Assembly: GCA_964427285.1 (NCBI GenBank)
Contig: CAYRTS010000006.1
Coordinates: forward strand, 1 to 64,000
Origin: SPCO01 sp964427285
GTDB lineage: Bacteria > Chloroflexota > Limnocylindria > Limnocylindrales > CSP1-4
Reading direction: 5' to 3'
DNA length: 64,000 nucleotides
The notes under the pieces are model-generated. The model was not told the origin of the DNA and ran no database searches. It was given only the letters and a program-made list of their open reading frames with translations. How positions within the stretch are numbered: the stretch's first letter is position 1; every line of letters starts with the position of its first letter. This document shows positions 23,019 through 30,829 of the stretch, one piece after another. Made by a program: the position numbers and the translations under genes.

Positions 23019-24247
23019 GCGCGAGCCTCAGGCGCCACCTTGCCGGCGAGCCCGGACATCGACATCAGGAAGGGCGCATCGTCGCCGACGTTGGAGAGGG
23101 CGAGTGGACGACCGGCCTTGCGCGCCGCGACAGCGTCGTCGGAGCAGACCGGGCACTTCGGGTCGCGGCGAAGCTTCAACTCGGTGAATTCCGTCTCGAG
23201 GGCATCGAACAGGAGCAGACGACCCGCCAGCGTTTGCCCGATCCCGAGGAGCACCTTGATGGCCTCGTTGGCCTGGAGCAACCCGAGGATGCCGGGAACG
23301 ACACCGAGCACCCCAGCGACCGAGCAGCCGGGCGCAAGCTCCGGCGGCGGTGGGGTGGGATAGAGGCACCGATAGCACGGGCCCTGGTACGGGATGAACG
23401 TGGTGAGCTGCCCCTCGAAGCGAAACACACTGGCGTGGATGACCGGGATGCCGGCCGCGACCGCCGCGTCGTTGACGATGTAGCGGGTTTCGAACGTATC
23501 GGTCCCATCGAGGATCACGTCGTAGCCCGCGATCAGGCGCTGCACGTTGTCGGCGACCAGCATTTCGTCGTGGGCGACCACCTTCACGTCCGGGTTCAGC
23601 CCCTCGATCGTCAGGCGCGCGGATTCGGTCTTCTTCTGGCCGACCCGGGCGGTCGAATGGATGATCTGGCGCTGGAGGTTGGACATGTCGACGATGTCGA
23701 AGTCGACGATCCCGATCGTGCCGACTCCGGCCGCCGCGAGGTAGAGCGCCGCCGGCGAGCCGAGACCGCCGGCGCCGATGATCAGGGCCTTTGAGCCGAG
23801 GAGGCGAGCCTGACCGTTGAGCCCGACCTCCGGGATGAGCAGGTGCCGGCTATAGCGCTGCCGCTGGTCCGGCGTGAGGGACGGCGGCGTCGTCCACTTG
23901 AGGCCCTGCGACTTCCAGGCCTGGAAGCCGCCACTCATCGAAGCAACCGTTTCGTAGCCCATCTGGCTGAGCGTCTGGGCGGCGAACAGCGAGCGCACGC
24001 CTCCCGCGCAATAGAGCACGACGGGCCGCGAGCGATCCGGCAGATCGCCTTCGATGCCCTGCTCGAGATAGCTCTTGGCGACGTGGACGGCGCCGTCGAT
24101 GTGGCCCTGTTCCCACTCGTGGGCCTCGCGCACGTCGACGAGGACGGGCGGCACCGGCGCCTCGAGCAGCAGGGTGACCTCGGCTGGGGTCACCTCGCGG
24201 ATCTCGGCTCTGGCCGCTCGCATGAGGTCTGAGAAGGTCTTTGGCAT
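23015..24247 (-). CDS. moeB: Rhodanese-E1 fusion: sulfur-carrier adenylyltransferase/sulfurtransferase
   Basis: 410 residues from ATG MPKTFSDL. Residues about 15-115 are a rhodanese domain with active Cys in VLYCAGGVRS. Residues about 130-380 are a ThiF/MoeB E1 domain: GAGGLGSPAALYLAAAG, Asp/Arg-bearing DFDIVDMSNLQRQ, DGTDTFETRY, and zinc cysteines CYRC and CPVC. In MoeZ/MoeBR the rhodanese is C-terminal; here it is N-terminal. Lies upstream of cysO with a 4-base overlap, so its main client is probably CysO. Confidence 0.9.
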   Translation of the reverse strand: MPKTFSDLMRAARAEIREVTPAEVTLLLEAPVPPVLVDVREAHEWEQGHIDGAVHVAKSYLEQGIEGDLPDRSRPVVLYCAGGVRSLFAAQTLSQMGYETVASMSGGFQAWKSQGLKWTTPPSLTPDQRQRYSRHLLIPEVGLNGQARLLGSKALIIGAGGLGSPAALYLAAAGVGTIGIVDFDIVDMSNLQRQIIHSTARVGQKKTESARLTIEGLNPDVKVVAHDEMLVADNVQRLIAGYDVILDGTDTFETRYIVNDAAVAAGIPVIHASVFRFEGQLTTFIPYQGPCYRCLYPTPPPPELAPGCSVAGVLGVVPGILGLLQANEAIKVLLGIGQTLAGRLLLFDALETEFTELKLRRDPKCPVCSDDAVAARKAGRPLALSNVGDDAPFLMSMSGLAGKVAPEARA

Positions 24248-24417
24248 GGGCGTTGGGCTCCGATGATCGACGGGCTGGCAGCCGGTTCGACGCCAGGGCG
24301 GTGGGTTGGGAGGTGGATGCCCGCGGACCGATCCGCTGGGCTGGGTGCGCCGGCTCAGGCCGGCCGACGACACCTGCAGCGGCGCTCGATCCAGCTCGTG
24401 GCGGATGCGCCAAGCGG

Positions 24418-24464
24418 GCTCGTGCGCCCGGTCGTGCGCCCGGTCATGCGCCGGGTCATGCGCC
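24418..24464. repeat. 12-bp imperfect tandem repeat
   Basis: CGTGCGCCCGGT/CATGCGCCGGGT-type units, about four copies, overlapping the end of the sufU-like gene and extending into the spacer before the rhodanese-E1 gene. Confidence 0.5.
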
Positions 24465-24872
24465 AGCCTCGGCCGGGCTCGGCGTCCGGTTGGTCGGATC
24501 GGCGGCGCCCAGGTCCGACAAGACGTGCTGGAGACTGTCGTGGCTGAGCATGGCGCACTTGAGGCGGGCCGGGCTGATCTCGATCCCCAGCAACTCGAGC
24601 AGGTCGTCGGCGCGGAAGCCGGTCACCTCGGACAGGGGCTTGCCCTTGATCTCGTCGGTCAGGAGGCTGGCACTGGCCTGGGAAATGGCGCAACCCCGAC
24701 CGGTGAACCCGACGCGATCCACGATCCCGTCCTTCACGCCCAGCATCAGCGTGATCCGATCGCCGCACAGCGGATTGGCGCCCTCATAGCTGGCGTCCGC
24801 GTCCTCGATGACCCCGAAGTTGTGGGGCCGCCGATAGTGCTCCAGGATGTAGTCGCGATACAGGTCGTCCAT
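24456..24872 (-). CDS. sufU: Fe-S assembly scaffold/sulfurtransfer protein SufU (IscU-like)
   Basis: 138 residues from ATG MDDLYRDYILEHYRRPHNFG, the canonical SufU start. Metal ligands: Cys in ANPLCGDRI, the GRGCAISQASASL motif and the late Cys in LKCAML. The region between Cys2 and Cys3 has the SufU-type insertion, favouring a zinc-dependent sulfurtransferase partner of SufS over IscU. A TACACT box sits 9 bases before the ATG. The gene is about 3 kb from sufC/sufS, separated by TA and desaturase genes. Confidence 0.92.
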   Translation of the reverse strand: MDDLYRDYILEHYRRPHNFGVIEDADASYEGANPLCGDRITLMLGVKDGIVDRVGFTGRGCAISQASASLLTDEIKGKPLSEVTGFRADDLLELLGIEISPARLKCAMLSHDSLQHVLSDLGAADPTNRTPSPAEAGA

Positions 24873-24881
24873 GCTCGCCCG

Positions 24882-24887
24882 AGTGTA
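24882..24887 (-). promoter_or_regulatory. TACACT -10 box for sufU
   Basis: On the minus strand, 9 bases before the ATG; predicts a leader of about 3 nt. Confidence 0.4.
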
Positions 24888-25205
24888 CCGCGAGACGCCA
24901 ATCCCGACTACCGGGGTCGGATATGCGCCTGTCCCGGCCACCGAGCCTGTGCCCCGCCACCGAGCCATCGGCGATTCCAACCCCATGGGTCTACGCGCTA
25001 CACCGGTGCCGATTTCTCCAACCACCCTGGCAACCTCGGTCGGCGGCGGCCGAAACGCGTCGAAGCTGCCAACCTGGTTGAGGATGACGACCGCTCGGAC
25101 GCCCGTGGTGGCCCGTAGCCAACCCCATTGGAATGCCGGCTGCCCCTTGACACGGTGGCGAAACCGCAGGTCAATCAGCCGGGTCGACGATCGACAACCT
25201 CGTAC
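24888..25205. other. Intergenic stretch upstream of sufU and the TA module, nothing recognised
   Basis: About 320 bases between the sufU promoter and the antitoxin promoter. Frames run through it but no family-like sequence, RNA or hairpin stands out. Confidence 0.45.
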
Positions 25206-25233
25206 TTGACCGAATGGTACGAGCACGTATGAT
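25206..25233 (+). promoter_or_regulatory. Strong promoter of the VapBC-type operon
   Basis: TTGACC, 16-bp spacer, TATGAT. CACGTAT occurs at 25224-25230, overlapping the -10, and again at 25239-25245, a likely autoregulatory direct repeat. Confidence 0.65.
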
Positions 25234-25259
25234 GTGGACACGTATCCTGTGGAGTCCCT

Positions 25260-25487
25260 GTGAACATCACCCTCGCCATCGATGAAAAACTAGCCGAGGA
25301 CGCACGACGCGCCGCCAAGAGCATGGGCATGAGCTTGAACCAGGCCGTGCGGCTCTATCTCGAACGCCTGGCTGGCCGCGATCAGCTCGACGCGGAGCTG
25401 GCAGCGTTCGAGCAATCAGCGCGGAGCCGGCCCGCTGGCGAGGACCGCTGGAAGTTCGATCGCGAAGAGCTGCATGAGCGCCCGTAG
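25260..25487 (+). CDS. VapB-like ribbon-helix-helix antitoxin
   Basis: 75 residues from GTG. A short beta strand MNITLAIDEKLAEDARRAAKS and two helices (SLNQAVRLYLERLAG) form an RHH DNA-binding unit; the acidic/Arg C-terminal tail would wrap the toxin. The frame overlaps the toxin start by 14 bases. A good promoter with direct repeats lies upstream. Confidence 0.85.
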   Translation: MNITLAIDEKLAEDARRAAKSMGMSLNQAVRLYLERLAGRDQLDAELAAFEQSARSRPAGEDRWKFDREELHERP

Positions 25488-25929
25488 CTTCATCGATACG
25501 AACATCCTTCTCTACGCGGACTCACCAACCGATCCCGAAAAGCAGTCCATCGCACTGGCGCTGATTGCTGAGCAGCTGCGTGCAGGATCTGGTGTGATCT
25601 CGATGCAGGTGTTGCATGAATTCGCTGCAGCCGGGCTGAAGAAACTCGCTCTGCCCGACAGCCTGGTGCAAAGCCGCATCGATCTGTACTCACGGTTCGA
25701 CATCGTCACCCCCGGTGTTGGTGCCTTGAAGGAGGCCTTGGCGCTGCGGGTGATGCATGCGCTTTCGTTCTGGGACGCACTGATCATCCAGGCCGCACGT
25801 GACGGCGGTTGCTCAACGCTGCTGACCGAGGATCTCGCCACAGGCGCAACCATCGGAGGTGTGCTGATCGTGAACCCCTTCGAGATCGAGGCCTCAACCG
25901 ATCCGGGCCGAGGCGAGCGTCGAGCGTAG
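25474..25929 (+). CDS. PIN-domain toxin (VapC-like RNase)
   Basis: 151 residues. PIN acidic residues: Asp8 in FIDTNILLYAD, Glu in LHEFAA, and Asp in SFWDALII and LLTEDLATG. The length is standard. Predicted Mg-dependent ribonuclease neutralised by the overlapping antitoxin. Confidence 0.88.
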   Translation: MSARSFIDTNILLYADSPTDPEKQSIALALIAEQLRAGSGVISMQVLHEFAAAGLKKLALPDSLVQSRIDLYSRFDIVTPGVGALKEALALRVMHALSFWDALIIQAARDGGCSTLLTEDLATGATIGGVLIVNPFEIEASTDPGRGERRA

Positions 25930-26120
25930 CCAAACGGTGGACTGACGCGGCTGGCTGGTCGGGTCGGGCTCGGTCGCCGACGAACTTCGACTTCGGATGC
26001 CTGGAGTAGGCGGCTCGGCCGAGTCGTGCGAACGAGGGCAACCTCGGATGTGAATACACTCTGCACTCGGAGCGAAGTCGGACGCACGTCACCCTGGCCC
26101 CACCGGAGGAAGAACAAGTC

Positions 26121-27074
26121 ATGAGTCGTAGGCCGCTCGACAAGACTGCGTCCCCCTTCGACGACATCGGCCTCCTGACCGAGCTCGAGCCCGAAGCCGG
26201 GCGCCTGTACGACCGCCACGCCAGGGTCGCCCAGGAGTGGTTCCCCCACGAGTACATCCCGTACCGCCTCGGCCGCGACTTCGACAAGGAACCGTGGACC
26301 CCCGACCAGCCACGCCTGACCGGGGTCGCCCAGACAGCGTTCGAGATCGGCCTGCTAACCGAGGACAACCTACCGAGCTACCACCGCCTGATCCATGGGA
26401 TGTTCGGCAAGGGTGACGGCGCGTGGATCAACTGGGTCGGACGCTGGACGGCTGAGGAGGGCCGCCACGCGATCGTCCTCCGCGATTACCTGACGGTCAC
26501 GAGGAACATCGACCCGATCGCCCTCGAGCGTGGTCGGATGACCCAGCTTCAGCAGGGCTACAACCATGACTCGCCGGGCCTTCTCCGCGGCCTCGCCTAC
26601 GTCGCGTTCCAGGAGCTTGCGACGCGGATCGCCCACCGCAACACGGGCCGCTACTCTGACGACCCGGTCGCCGACAAGATCATGATCCGGATTGCGGCCG
26701 ACGAGAACCTCCACATGGTCTTCTACCGCGACATCCTGGCTGCCGCGATCAAGATCGATCCATCAGCGGCGGTCCGCGCGGTGGTGGACGAGGTGCTCGC
26801 GTTCCAGATGCCAGGTGCCGGAATCCCCGGGTTCCTGCGCAAGGCCGCGACAATCGCCAAGGCCGGGATCTATGACCTCCGTGTCCATCGCGACGAGGTG
26901 CTCCTGCCGATCATCGGGCACTGGCGGATCTTCGAGCTGGATGGGCTCGACGCGGCCGCCGAGGCGGCCCGCAAGAAGCTCGAGGAGCATCTTGAGACGC
27001 TGGACGCGGCAGCGAAGCGGTTCGAGGAGAAGTTGCTCGGCTCGACCACGCCACGGATCGCCCGCGCCGGCTGA
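26121..27074 (+). CDS. Soluble acyl-ACP (stearoyl-ACP-type) desaturase
   Basis: 317 residues. Di-iron ligands: EEGRH in WTAEEGRHAIVL and DENLH in RIAADENLHMVFYRD, the two ExxH motifs of the ferritin-like acyl-ACP desaturases (DesA1/DesA2 type of actinobacteria). Introduces a double bond into ACP- or CoA-bound acyl chains, adjusting membrane fluidity. GGAGGA precedes the ATG. The C-terminal 30 residues are a charged helix. Flanked by two TA modules with no fatty-acid genes nearby. Confidence 0.88.
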   Translation: MSRRPLDKTASPFDDIGLLTELEPEAGRLYDRHARVAQEWFPHEYIPYRLGRDFDKEPWTPDQPRLTGVAQTAFEIGLLTEDNLPSYHRLIHGMFGKGDGAWINWVGRWTAEEGRHAIVLRDYLTVTRNIDPIALERGRMTQLQQGYNHDSPGLLRGLAYVAFQELATRIAHRNTGRYSDDPVADKIMIRIAADENLHMVFYRDILAAAIKIDPSAAVRAVVDEVLAFQMPGAGIPGFLRKAATIAKAGIYDLRVHRDEVLLPIIGHWRIFELDGLDAAAEAARKKLEEHLETLDAAAKRFEEKLLGSTTPRIARAG

Positions 27075-27118
27075 AACCGACTCGTGGGACGTTCGCGAGC
27101 GTCAGTCGCCGGTTTAGT

Positions 27119-27526
27119 TCAGCGAGACGGGTCGACGATCGTCAGGCCCGCGAACGCGGCCCTGTGGAATCCGCGATCCCTCGTCAGCAATCGGTCGGCC
27201 TGCTCGGCGGCATGCGCACCGACGAGGAAGTCCGTAACAACACGTTCACGAGGTCCACCGCGACGCCGATAGGCTCGCCATGCGACGCCAGCCCGGCTAG
27301 CGGCACTCTGCACGATCGCGGAGTACTCGATCGGGATGCGCGCGAGTGACGCCTCGGTCTTCGAGGTGTCCGGGAACGCCGCCAGAACCTCGGCCCAGAC
27401 GGCGTCGCAAGCGATGAGAGGGCCCTCGTTCCGACATCGCCTCGCAGCGGCGAGGGAGGCACGCCCGAACTGCGGATCAGCACCAAGAATGTCGATCAGC
27501 ACGCTCGAATCGATAGCGGTGATCAA
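27119..27526 (-). CDS. PIN-domain toxin (VapC-like), second module
   Basis: 135 residues. Acidic PIN residues in AIDSSVLIDILG, WAEVLAAF and VTDFLVGAHA; the LTRDRGFHR motif near the end is common in this subgroup. ATGA overlap with the preceding AbrB-type antitoxin. Unrelated in antitoxin type to the module at 25.3 kb. Confidence 0.88.
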   Translation of the reverse strand: MITAIDSSVLIDILGADPQFGRASLAAARRCRNEGPLIACDAVWAEVLAAFPDTSKTEASLARIPIEYSAIVQSAASRAGVAWRAYRRRGGPRERVVTDFLVGAHAAEQADRLLTRDRGFHRAAFAGLTIVDPSR

Positions 27527-27768
27527 GCCGGTTCATCCTCGTCCGGACCCGGTCCCCGGATCTCCCGAAGGAATGCGTCGGTCCCGCCCTCGGGCAGCGT
27601 CAGAGTCCCGTAAAGCTCATCGAGCGTATCTACGGGCGCGAGCCGGCGACCAATCAGTCTGCCCTCAGCCTCCTCGAAGTCCAGGACTGTGCCGGGGCGC
27701 AGCCCGAGGCGATCCCGCAGGCGCTTCGGGATCGTGATCTGGCCCTTCTCGCTGACCGTGGTTTTCAT
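27523..27768 (-). CDS. AbrB/MazE-type antitoxin
   Basis: 81 residues from ATG MKTTVSEKGQITIPKRLRDRLGL, the classic swapped-hairpin AbrB start; this start is fixed by the domain and by a TACCAT box exactly 6 bases upstream. The acidic C-terminus (GPGPDEDEPA) is the probable toxin-binding tail. Leaderless expression is predicted. Confidence 0.9.
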   Translation of the reverse strand: MKTTVSEKGQITIPKRLRDRLGLRPGTVLDFEEAEGRLIGRRLAPVDTLDELYGTLTLPEGGTDAFLREIRGPGPDEDEPA

Positions 27769-27774
27769 ACCTCG

Positions 27775-27804
27775 ATGGTACGACTCGCATACCGCCAACG
27801 TCAA
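27775..27804 (-). promoter_or_regulatory. Promoter of the AbrB-PIN module
   Basis: Minus strand: TTGACG (27804-27799), 18-bp spacer, TACCAT (27780-27775), then 6 bases to the ATG. The best-formed leaderless promoter in the window. Confidence 0.6.
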
Positions 27805-27849
27805 GGAACTGAACGGGTCAGCAACGCTCCGATTCGCAGAGTTCGATCC

Positions 27850-29163
27850 TCAGGCGCCGAAGACCTTCTGGACCCCCAGGAGGCCCGCGACCAGGGCATC
27901 GATGTCCTCGCGGGTCGAGTAGACGTTGAATGAAGCTCGCGCGGTAGCCGCGAGGTCGAGGCGTTCGTGGAGCGGCATCGTGCAGTGGTGGCCGGCGCGG
28001 ACGGCGATGCCGTAGCGGTCGAGGACCTGGGCGACGTCGTGCGGGTGGATGCCCGGCAGGTTGAACGGGACCACTCCGCCACGCCGGTCAGGGTCGAGCG
28101 GGCCGTAGAGCTCGATCCCGGGCACCTGACGCGGGAGCACGTCTAGGGCGTAGGCCACGAGGTCGCGCTCGTGCTCGCGGACGGCAGCCATGCCCAGCGC
28201 CCCGAGGTACTCGGCCGCAACACCCAGCCCGATCGCGTCCCCGACGGCCGGCGTGCCCGCCTCGAACTTCCAGGGGATCTCGTTGAACTCGGAGCGGCGC
28301 AGGTGGACCTCGCGGATCATCTCGCCGCCGGCGAGGAACGGGGGCATCGACTCCAGCAGTTCGCGCCGGGCCCACAGCGCGCCGGAGCCCATCGGCGCCA
28401 GCATCTTGTGGCCGCTGAAGGCATAGAAATCGCAGCCGATCGCCGTCACATCCACCGGCACATGCGGGACCGCCTGGGCGCCATCGATCAGGACGAGCGC
28501 GCCGGCCGCGTGCGCCATCTCGGTCATCTCGCGGACCGGGTTGATCGTGCCGAGCGTGTTCGAGACGTGGGTAAAGGCGACCAGCTTCGGCTTGAGGCGC
28601 AGGAGCACCTCGAAGACATCGAGGCGGAGGATCCCGTCGTCCGTGATCGGGATGAATTCGAGGTCGCCGTCCTTCTCCTGGACCAGGAGCTGCCACGGGA
28701 CGAGGTTGGCGTGGTGCTCCATCTCCGTGAGGATGATCTGGTCGCCCTTGGCGACGTTCCGGCGGCCCCACGAATAGGCGACCAGGTTGATCGCCTCGGT
28801 CGCGTTGCGGGTAAAGACGACCTCGTGGCTGTCCGGCGCATTGATGAACCGGGCGACCCTGGCGCGGGCCTGTTCGTACGCCGCGGTGGCCTTTTCGCCG
28901 ATCGTGTAGATCCCGCGATGGACGTTGGCGTTGTACTCGCGGTAGTAGGTGTCCATCGCCTCGAGGACGGCGCGCGGCTTCTGGCTGGTGGATGCGGAGT
29001 CGAGGTAGACGAGCCGGTGGCTGTTGATCTCCTGGTCGAGGATCGGGAAATCGAGGCGGACGACGTGTGGATCGAAGGTGCGCGCGGCGATCGGGAGAGG
29101 GGCAGCGGTCGCAGGTTCAGAACTGGCCTGGCTGTTGGCCTGGCTGGTCGTCTCGATCGCCAT
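27850..29163 (-). CDS. sufS: Cysteine desulfurase SufS
   Basis: 437 residues from ATG MAIETTSQ; a Ser/Ala-rich N-terminal tail of about 35 residues precedes the domain. Class II group: LVYLDSASTSQKP, HRGIYTIGE, EMEHHANLVPW, DGAQAVPH, PLP Lys in YAFSGHKMLAPMG, and catalytic Cys in RAGHHCTMPLHE. Supplies persulfide, normally to SufU. Lies 17 bases after sufC in the rrf2-sufC-sufS operon. Confidence 0.95.
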   Translation of the reverse strand: MAIETTSQANSQASSEPATAAPLPIAARTFDPHVVRLDFPILDQEINSHRLVYLDSASTSQKPRAVLEAMDTYYREYNANVHRGIYTIGEKATAAYEQARARVARFINAPDSHEVVFTRNATEAINLVAYSWGRRNVAKGDQIILTEMEHHANLVPWQLLVQEKDGDLEFIPITDDGILRLDVFEVLLRLKPKLVAFTHVSNTLGTINPVREMTEMAHAAGALVLIDGAQAVPHVPVDVTAIGCDFYAFSGHKMLAPMGSGALWARRELLESMPPFLAGGEMIREVHLRRSEFNEIPWKFEAGTPAVGDAIGLGVAAEYLGALGMAAVREHERDLVAYALDVLPRQVPGIELYGPLDPDRRGGVVPFNLPGIHPHDVAQVLDRYGIAVRAGHHCTMPLHERLDLAATARASFNVYSTREDIDALVAGLLGVQKVFGA

Positions 29164-29179
29164 CGGTGATCTCGCCCGG

Positions 29180-30082
29180 CTAGCGGGCGGCCTCCACGGG
29201 CTCGCGCTCGGCACCAGCCGGCGCCTGGGGGACGAGCAGCGCCTCGTCGGGCAGGTCCGGCGAGAGGCCAGCTTCGCGCAGGATCGGGCCGTAACCCTCG
29301 TCCTCGAGGCGCAGTGCCAGCTCCTTGCCACCGGACTTGACGATCCGGCCCTGGGCCAGCACATGGACGACATCCGGGGTGATGTAGTTGAGCAGTCGCT
29401 GGTAGTGGGTGATCAGCAAGACGCCGAGGTTCGGGTTGAGCATCGCATTGACGCCCTCGGCCACGATCCGCAGCGCATCGATGTCCAGCCCTGAGTCGGT
29501 CTCGTCGAGGATCGCCATCTCGGGCTCCAAAACCGCCATCTGGAGCATCTCGAGACGCTTCTTCTCACCGCCGGAGAAGCCCTCGTTGACGTAGCGTGAG
29601 GCGAATCCCTCGTCCATCCGCAACATCGCCATCTTCTCGCGCATCTTGTTGCGGAAGTCGCGCATGGAGATGCCACCGCGCATCGGGTCCGTGGGGTCGA
29701 CGTCCGGGTTCTTGTCGATCCCCTGGAGCTTGGCATTGAGCGCCGAGCGGATGAAGCTCGCTACGCTAAGGCCGGGGATGGCGGTCGGGTACTGGAAGGC
29801 GAGGAAGATGCCCAGACGTGCGCGCTTGTCGGGGCTGAGCTTGAGGAGGTCGCGGCCCTGCCAGGTCACCGTGCCGCCTTTCACGACGTATGCGGGATGG
29901 CCCATCAGCGCGTACGCAAGGGTCGTCTTGCCGGAGCCGTTGGGGCCCATGATCGCGTGGACCTCGCCCTTGCCGACGGTGAGGTCGATCCCCTGGAGGA
30001 TCTCGGTCTCGGGATGGGCGATCGGCGCGACGCGCAGGCCGCGGATGACGAGCTGGTCTGGGGCGGCGGCGGTGTCGCTCAC
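29180..30082 (-). CDS. sufC: Fe-S assembly ATPase SufC
   Basis: 300 residues, longer than the usual 250 because of a 40-residue Glu/Ala/Pro tail. Walker A GPNGSGKTTL, FQYPTAIPG Q-loop, SGGEKKRLEMLQ signature, LDETDSGLDIDAL Walker B and H-loop ITHYQRLL, all SufC-specific. GTG start with AAGGAG. Normally works with SufB and SufD, neither of which is in this window. Confidence 0.95.
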   Translation of the reverse strand: MSDTAAAPDQLVIRGLRVAPIAHPETEILQGIDLTVGKGEVHAIMGPNGSGKTTLAYALMGHPAYVVKGGTVTWQGRDLLKLSPDKRARLGIFLAFQYPTAIPGLSVASFIRSALNAKLQGIDKNPDVDPTDPMRGGISMRDFRNKMREKMAMLRMDEGFASRYVNEGFSGGEKKRLEMLQMAVLEPEMAILDETDSGLDIDALRIVAEGVNAMLNPNLGVLLITHYQRLLNYITPDVVHVLAQGRIVKSGGKELALRLEDEGYGPILREAGLSPDLPDEALLVPQAPAGAEREPVEAAR

Positions 30083-30089
30083 GAGGGGG

Positions 30090-30680
30090 TCAGGCTCCTT
30101 GGGTGGTTGGGGTCGAGGTCGAGGTCGAGGTGATCCTGGGCGGTACGAGGTCCGCCAGCGTCATCGAGTTGAGGGCGCCGGTCACGGCATCGCGCACGCG
30201 GACCCACAGGACGTTGACCGTGCAGCGGGCCGAGCGATCGCAGAGCAGGGCGTGCTCTGGGTCGTCGCTCGCGCAGATCATCGGGGCGATCGGGCCCTCC
30301 AGGGCGCGCAGGACGTCGGCCATCGAAATCGAGGCGGGCGGTCGCGTGAGTTCGTAGCCGCCGTGCGCGCCGCGGGTGCTGGCGACGAGATCGGCGTCCC
30401 TGAGGCTGGCGACCAGTTGCTCCAGGTAGGCGCGAGGGAGATCCTCCTCCGCGGCGATCTCCGCGAGCGACGCCGGACCCGTCCCGAAGTGACGCCCGAG
30501 CTGGACCATCAGGCGGACGCCATATTCGCCCTTTGTGCTGAAGGCGATCGCGCCTGTGCCATGGAAGGTGGGGCGCTGGGTCGTGGTGGGTGGTGTGGTC
30601 GCGGAAGCGGTCAGGGTACGATCCTCAATCCCGAGTGATTTCGTCGGGATTAGGATACGGCCGCGCTCGGAGGTCGTCAA
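30090..30680 (-). CDS. Rrf2-family Fe-S regulator of the suf operon
   Basis: Conserved domain from AFSTKGEYGVRLMVQLG: winged helix with AEIAAEEDLPRAYLEQLVASLR and RGAHGGYEL. Three Cys (ICASDDPEHALLC...RC) match the cluster ligands of IscR/SufR-like proteins. The start is unclear: the only in-frame canonical start upstream of the domain is a TTG at 30680, and the extension contains a strong inverted repeat. The true start may be a rare codon, or there may be a frameshift (an out-of-frame ATG lies near 30561). First gene before sufC, 7 bases upstream. Confidence 0.85.
   Translation of the reverse strand: MTTSERGRILIPTKSLGIEDRTLTASATTPPTTTQRPTFHGTGAIAFSTKGEYGVRLMVQLGRHFGTGPASLAEIAAEEDLPRAYLEQLVASLRDADLVASTRGAHGGYELTRPPASISMADVLRALEGPIAPMICASDDPEHALLCDRSARCTVNVLWVRVRDAVTGALNSMTLADLVPPRITSTSTSTPTTQGA
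30627..30651. promoter_or_regulatory. Inverted-repeat operator upstream of the Rrf2 domain
   Basis: AATCCCGA-N9-TCGGGATT, perfect 8-bp arms, extendable to about 13 bp each side (ATCCTC.../...AGGAT) with one base missing. A minus-strand TACCCT (30618-30613) follows. Probable Rrf2 autoregulatory site. Confidence 0.6.
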
Positions 30681-30706
30681 CGCTAGCGCTGGTCGCTAGC
30701 GCTGGT
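30681..30706. repeat. 13-bp direct repeat
   Basis: CGCTAGCGCTGGT twice in tandem, each with a short palindrome (GCTAGC/AGCGCT). Located between the rrf2-suf operon and the DinB-like gene; possibly a protein-binding site. Confidence 0.4.
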
Positions 30707-30829
30707 CGCCCGACCGGCTTTCTGCTTGAACGGAAGCGTGGATCGCTCGATCGAAGTCGGTCGTGGCCAGCGAGGTCAAGTCGTGTATCGTGCCGCGATG
30801 GCACGGAGCGCGTCCCGCCCGGATCGCCG

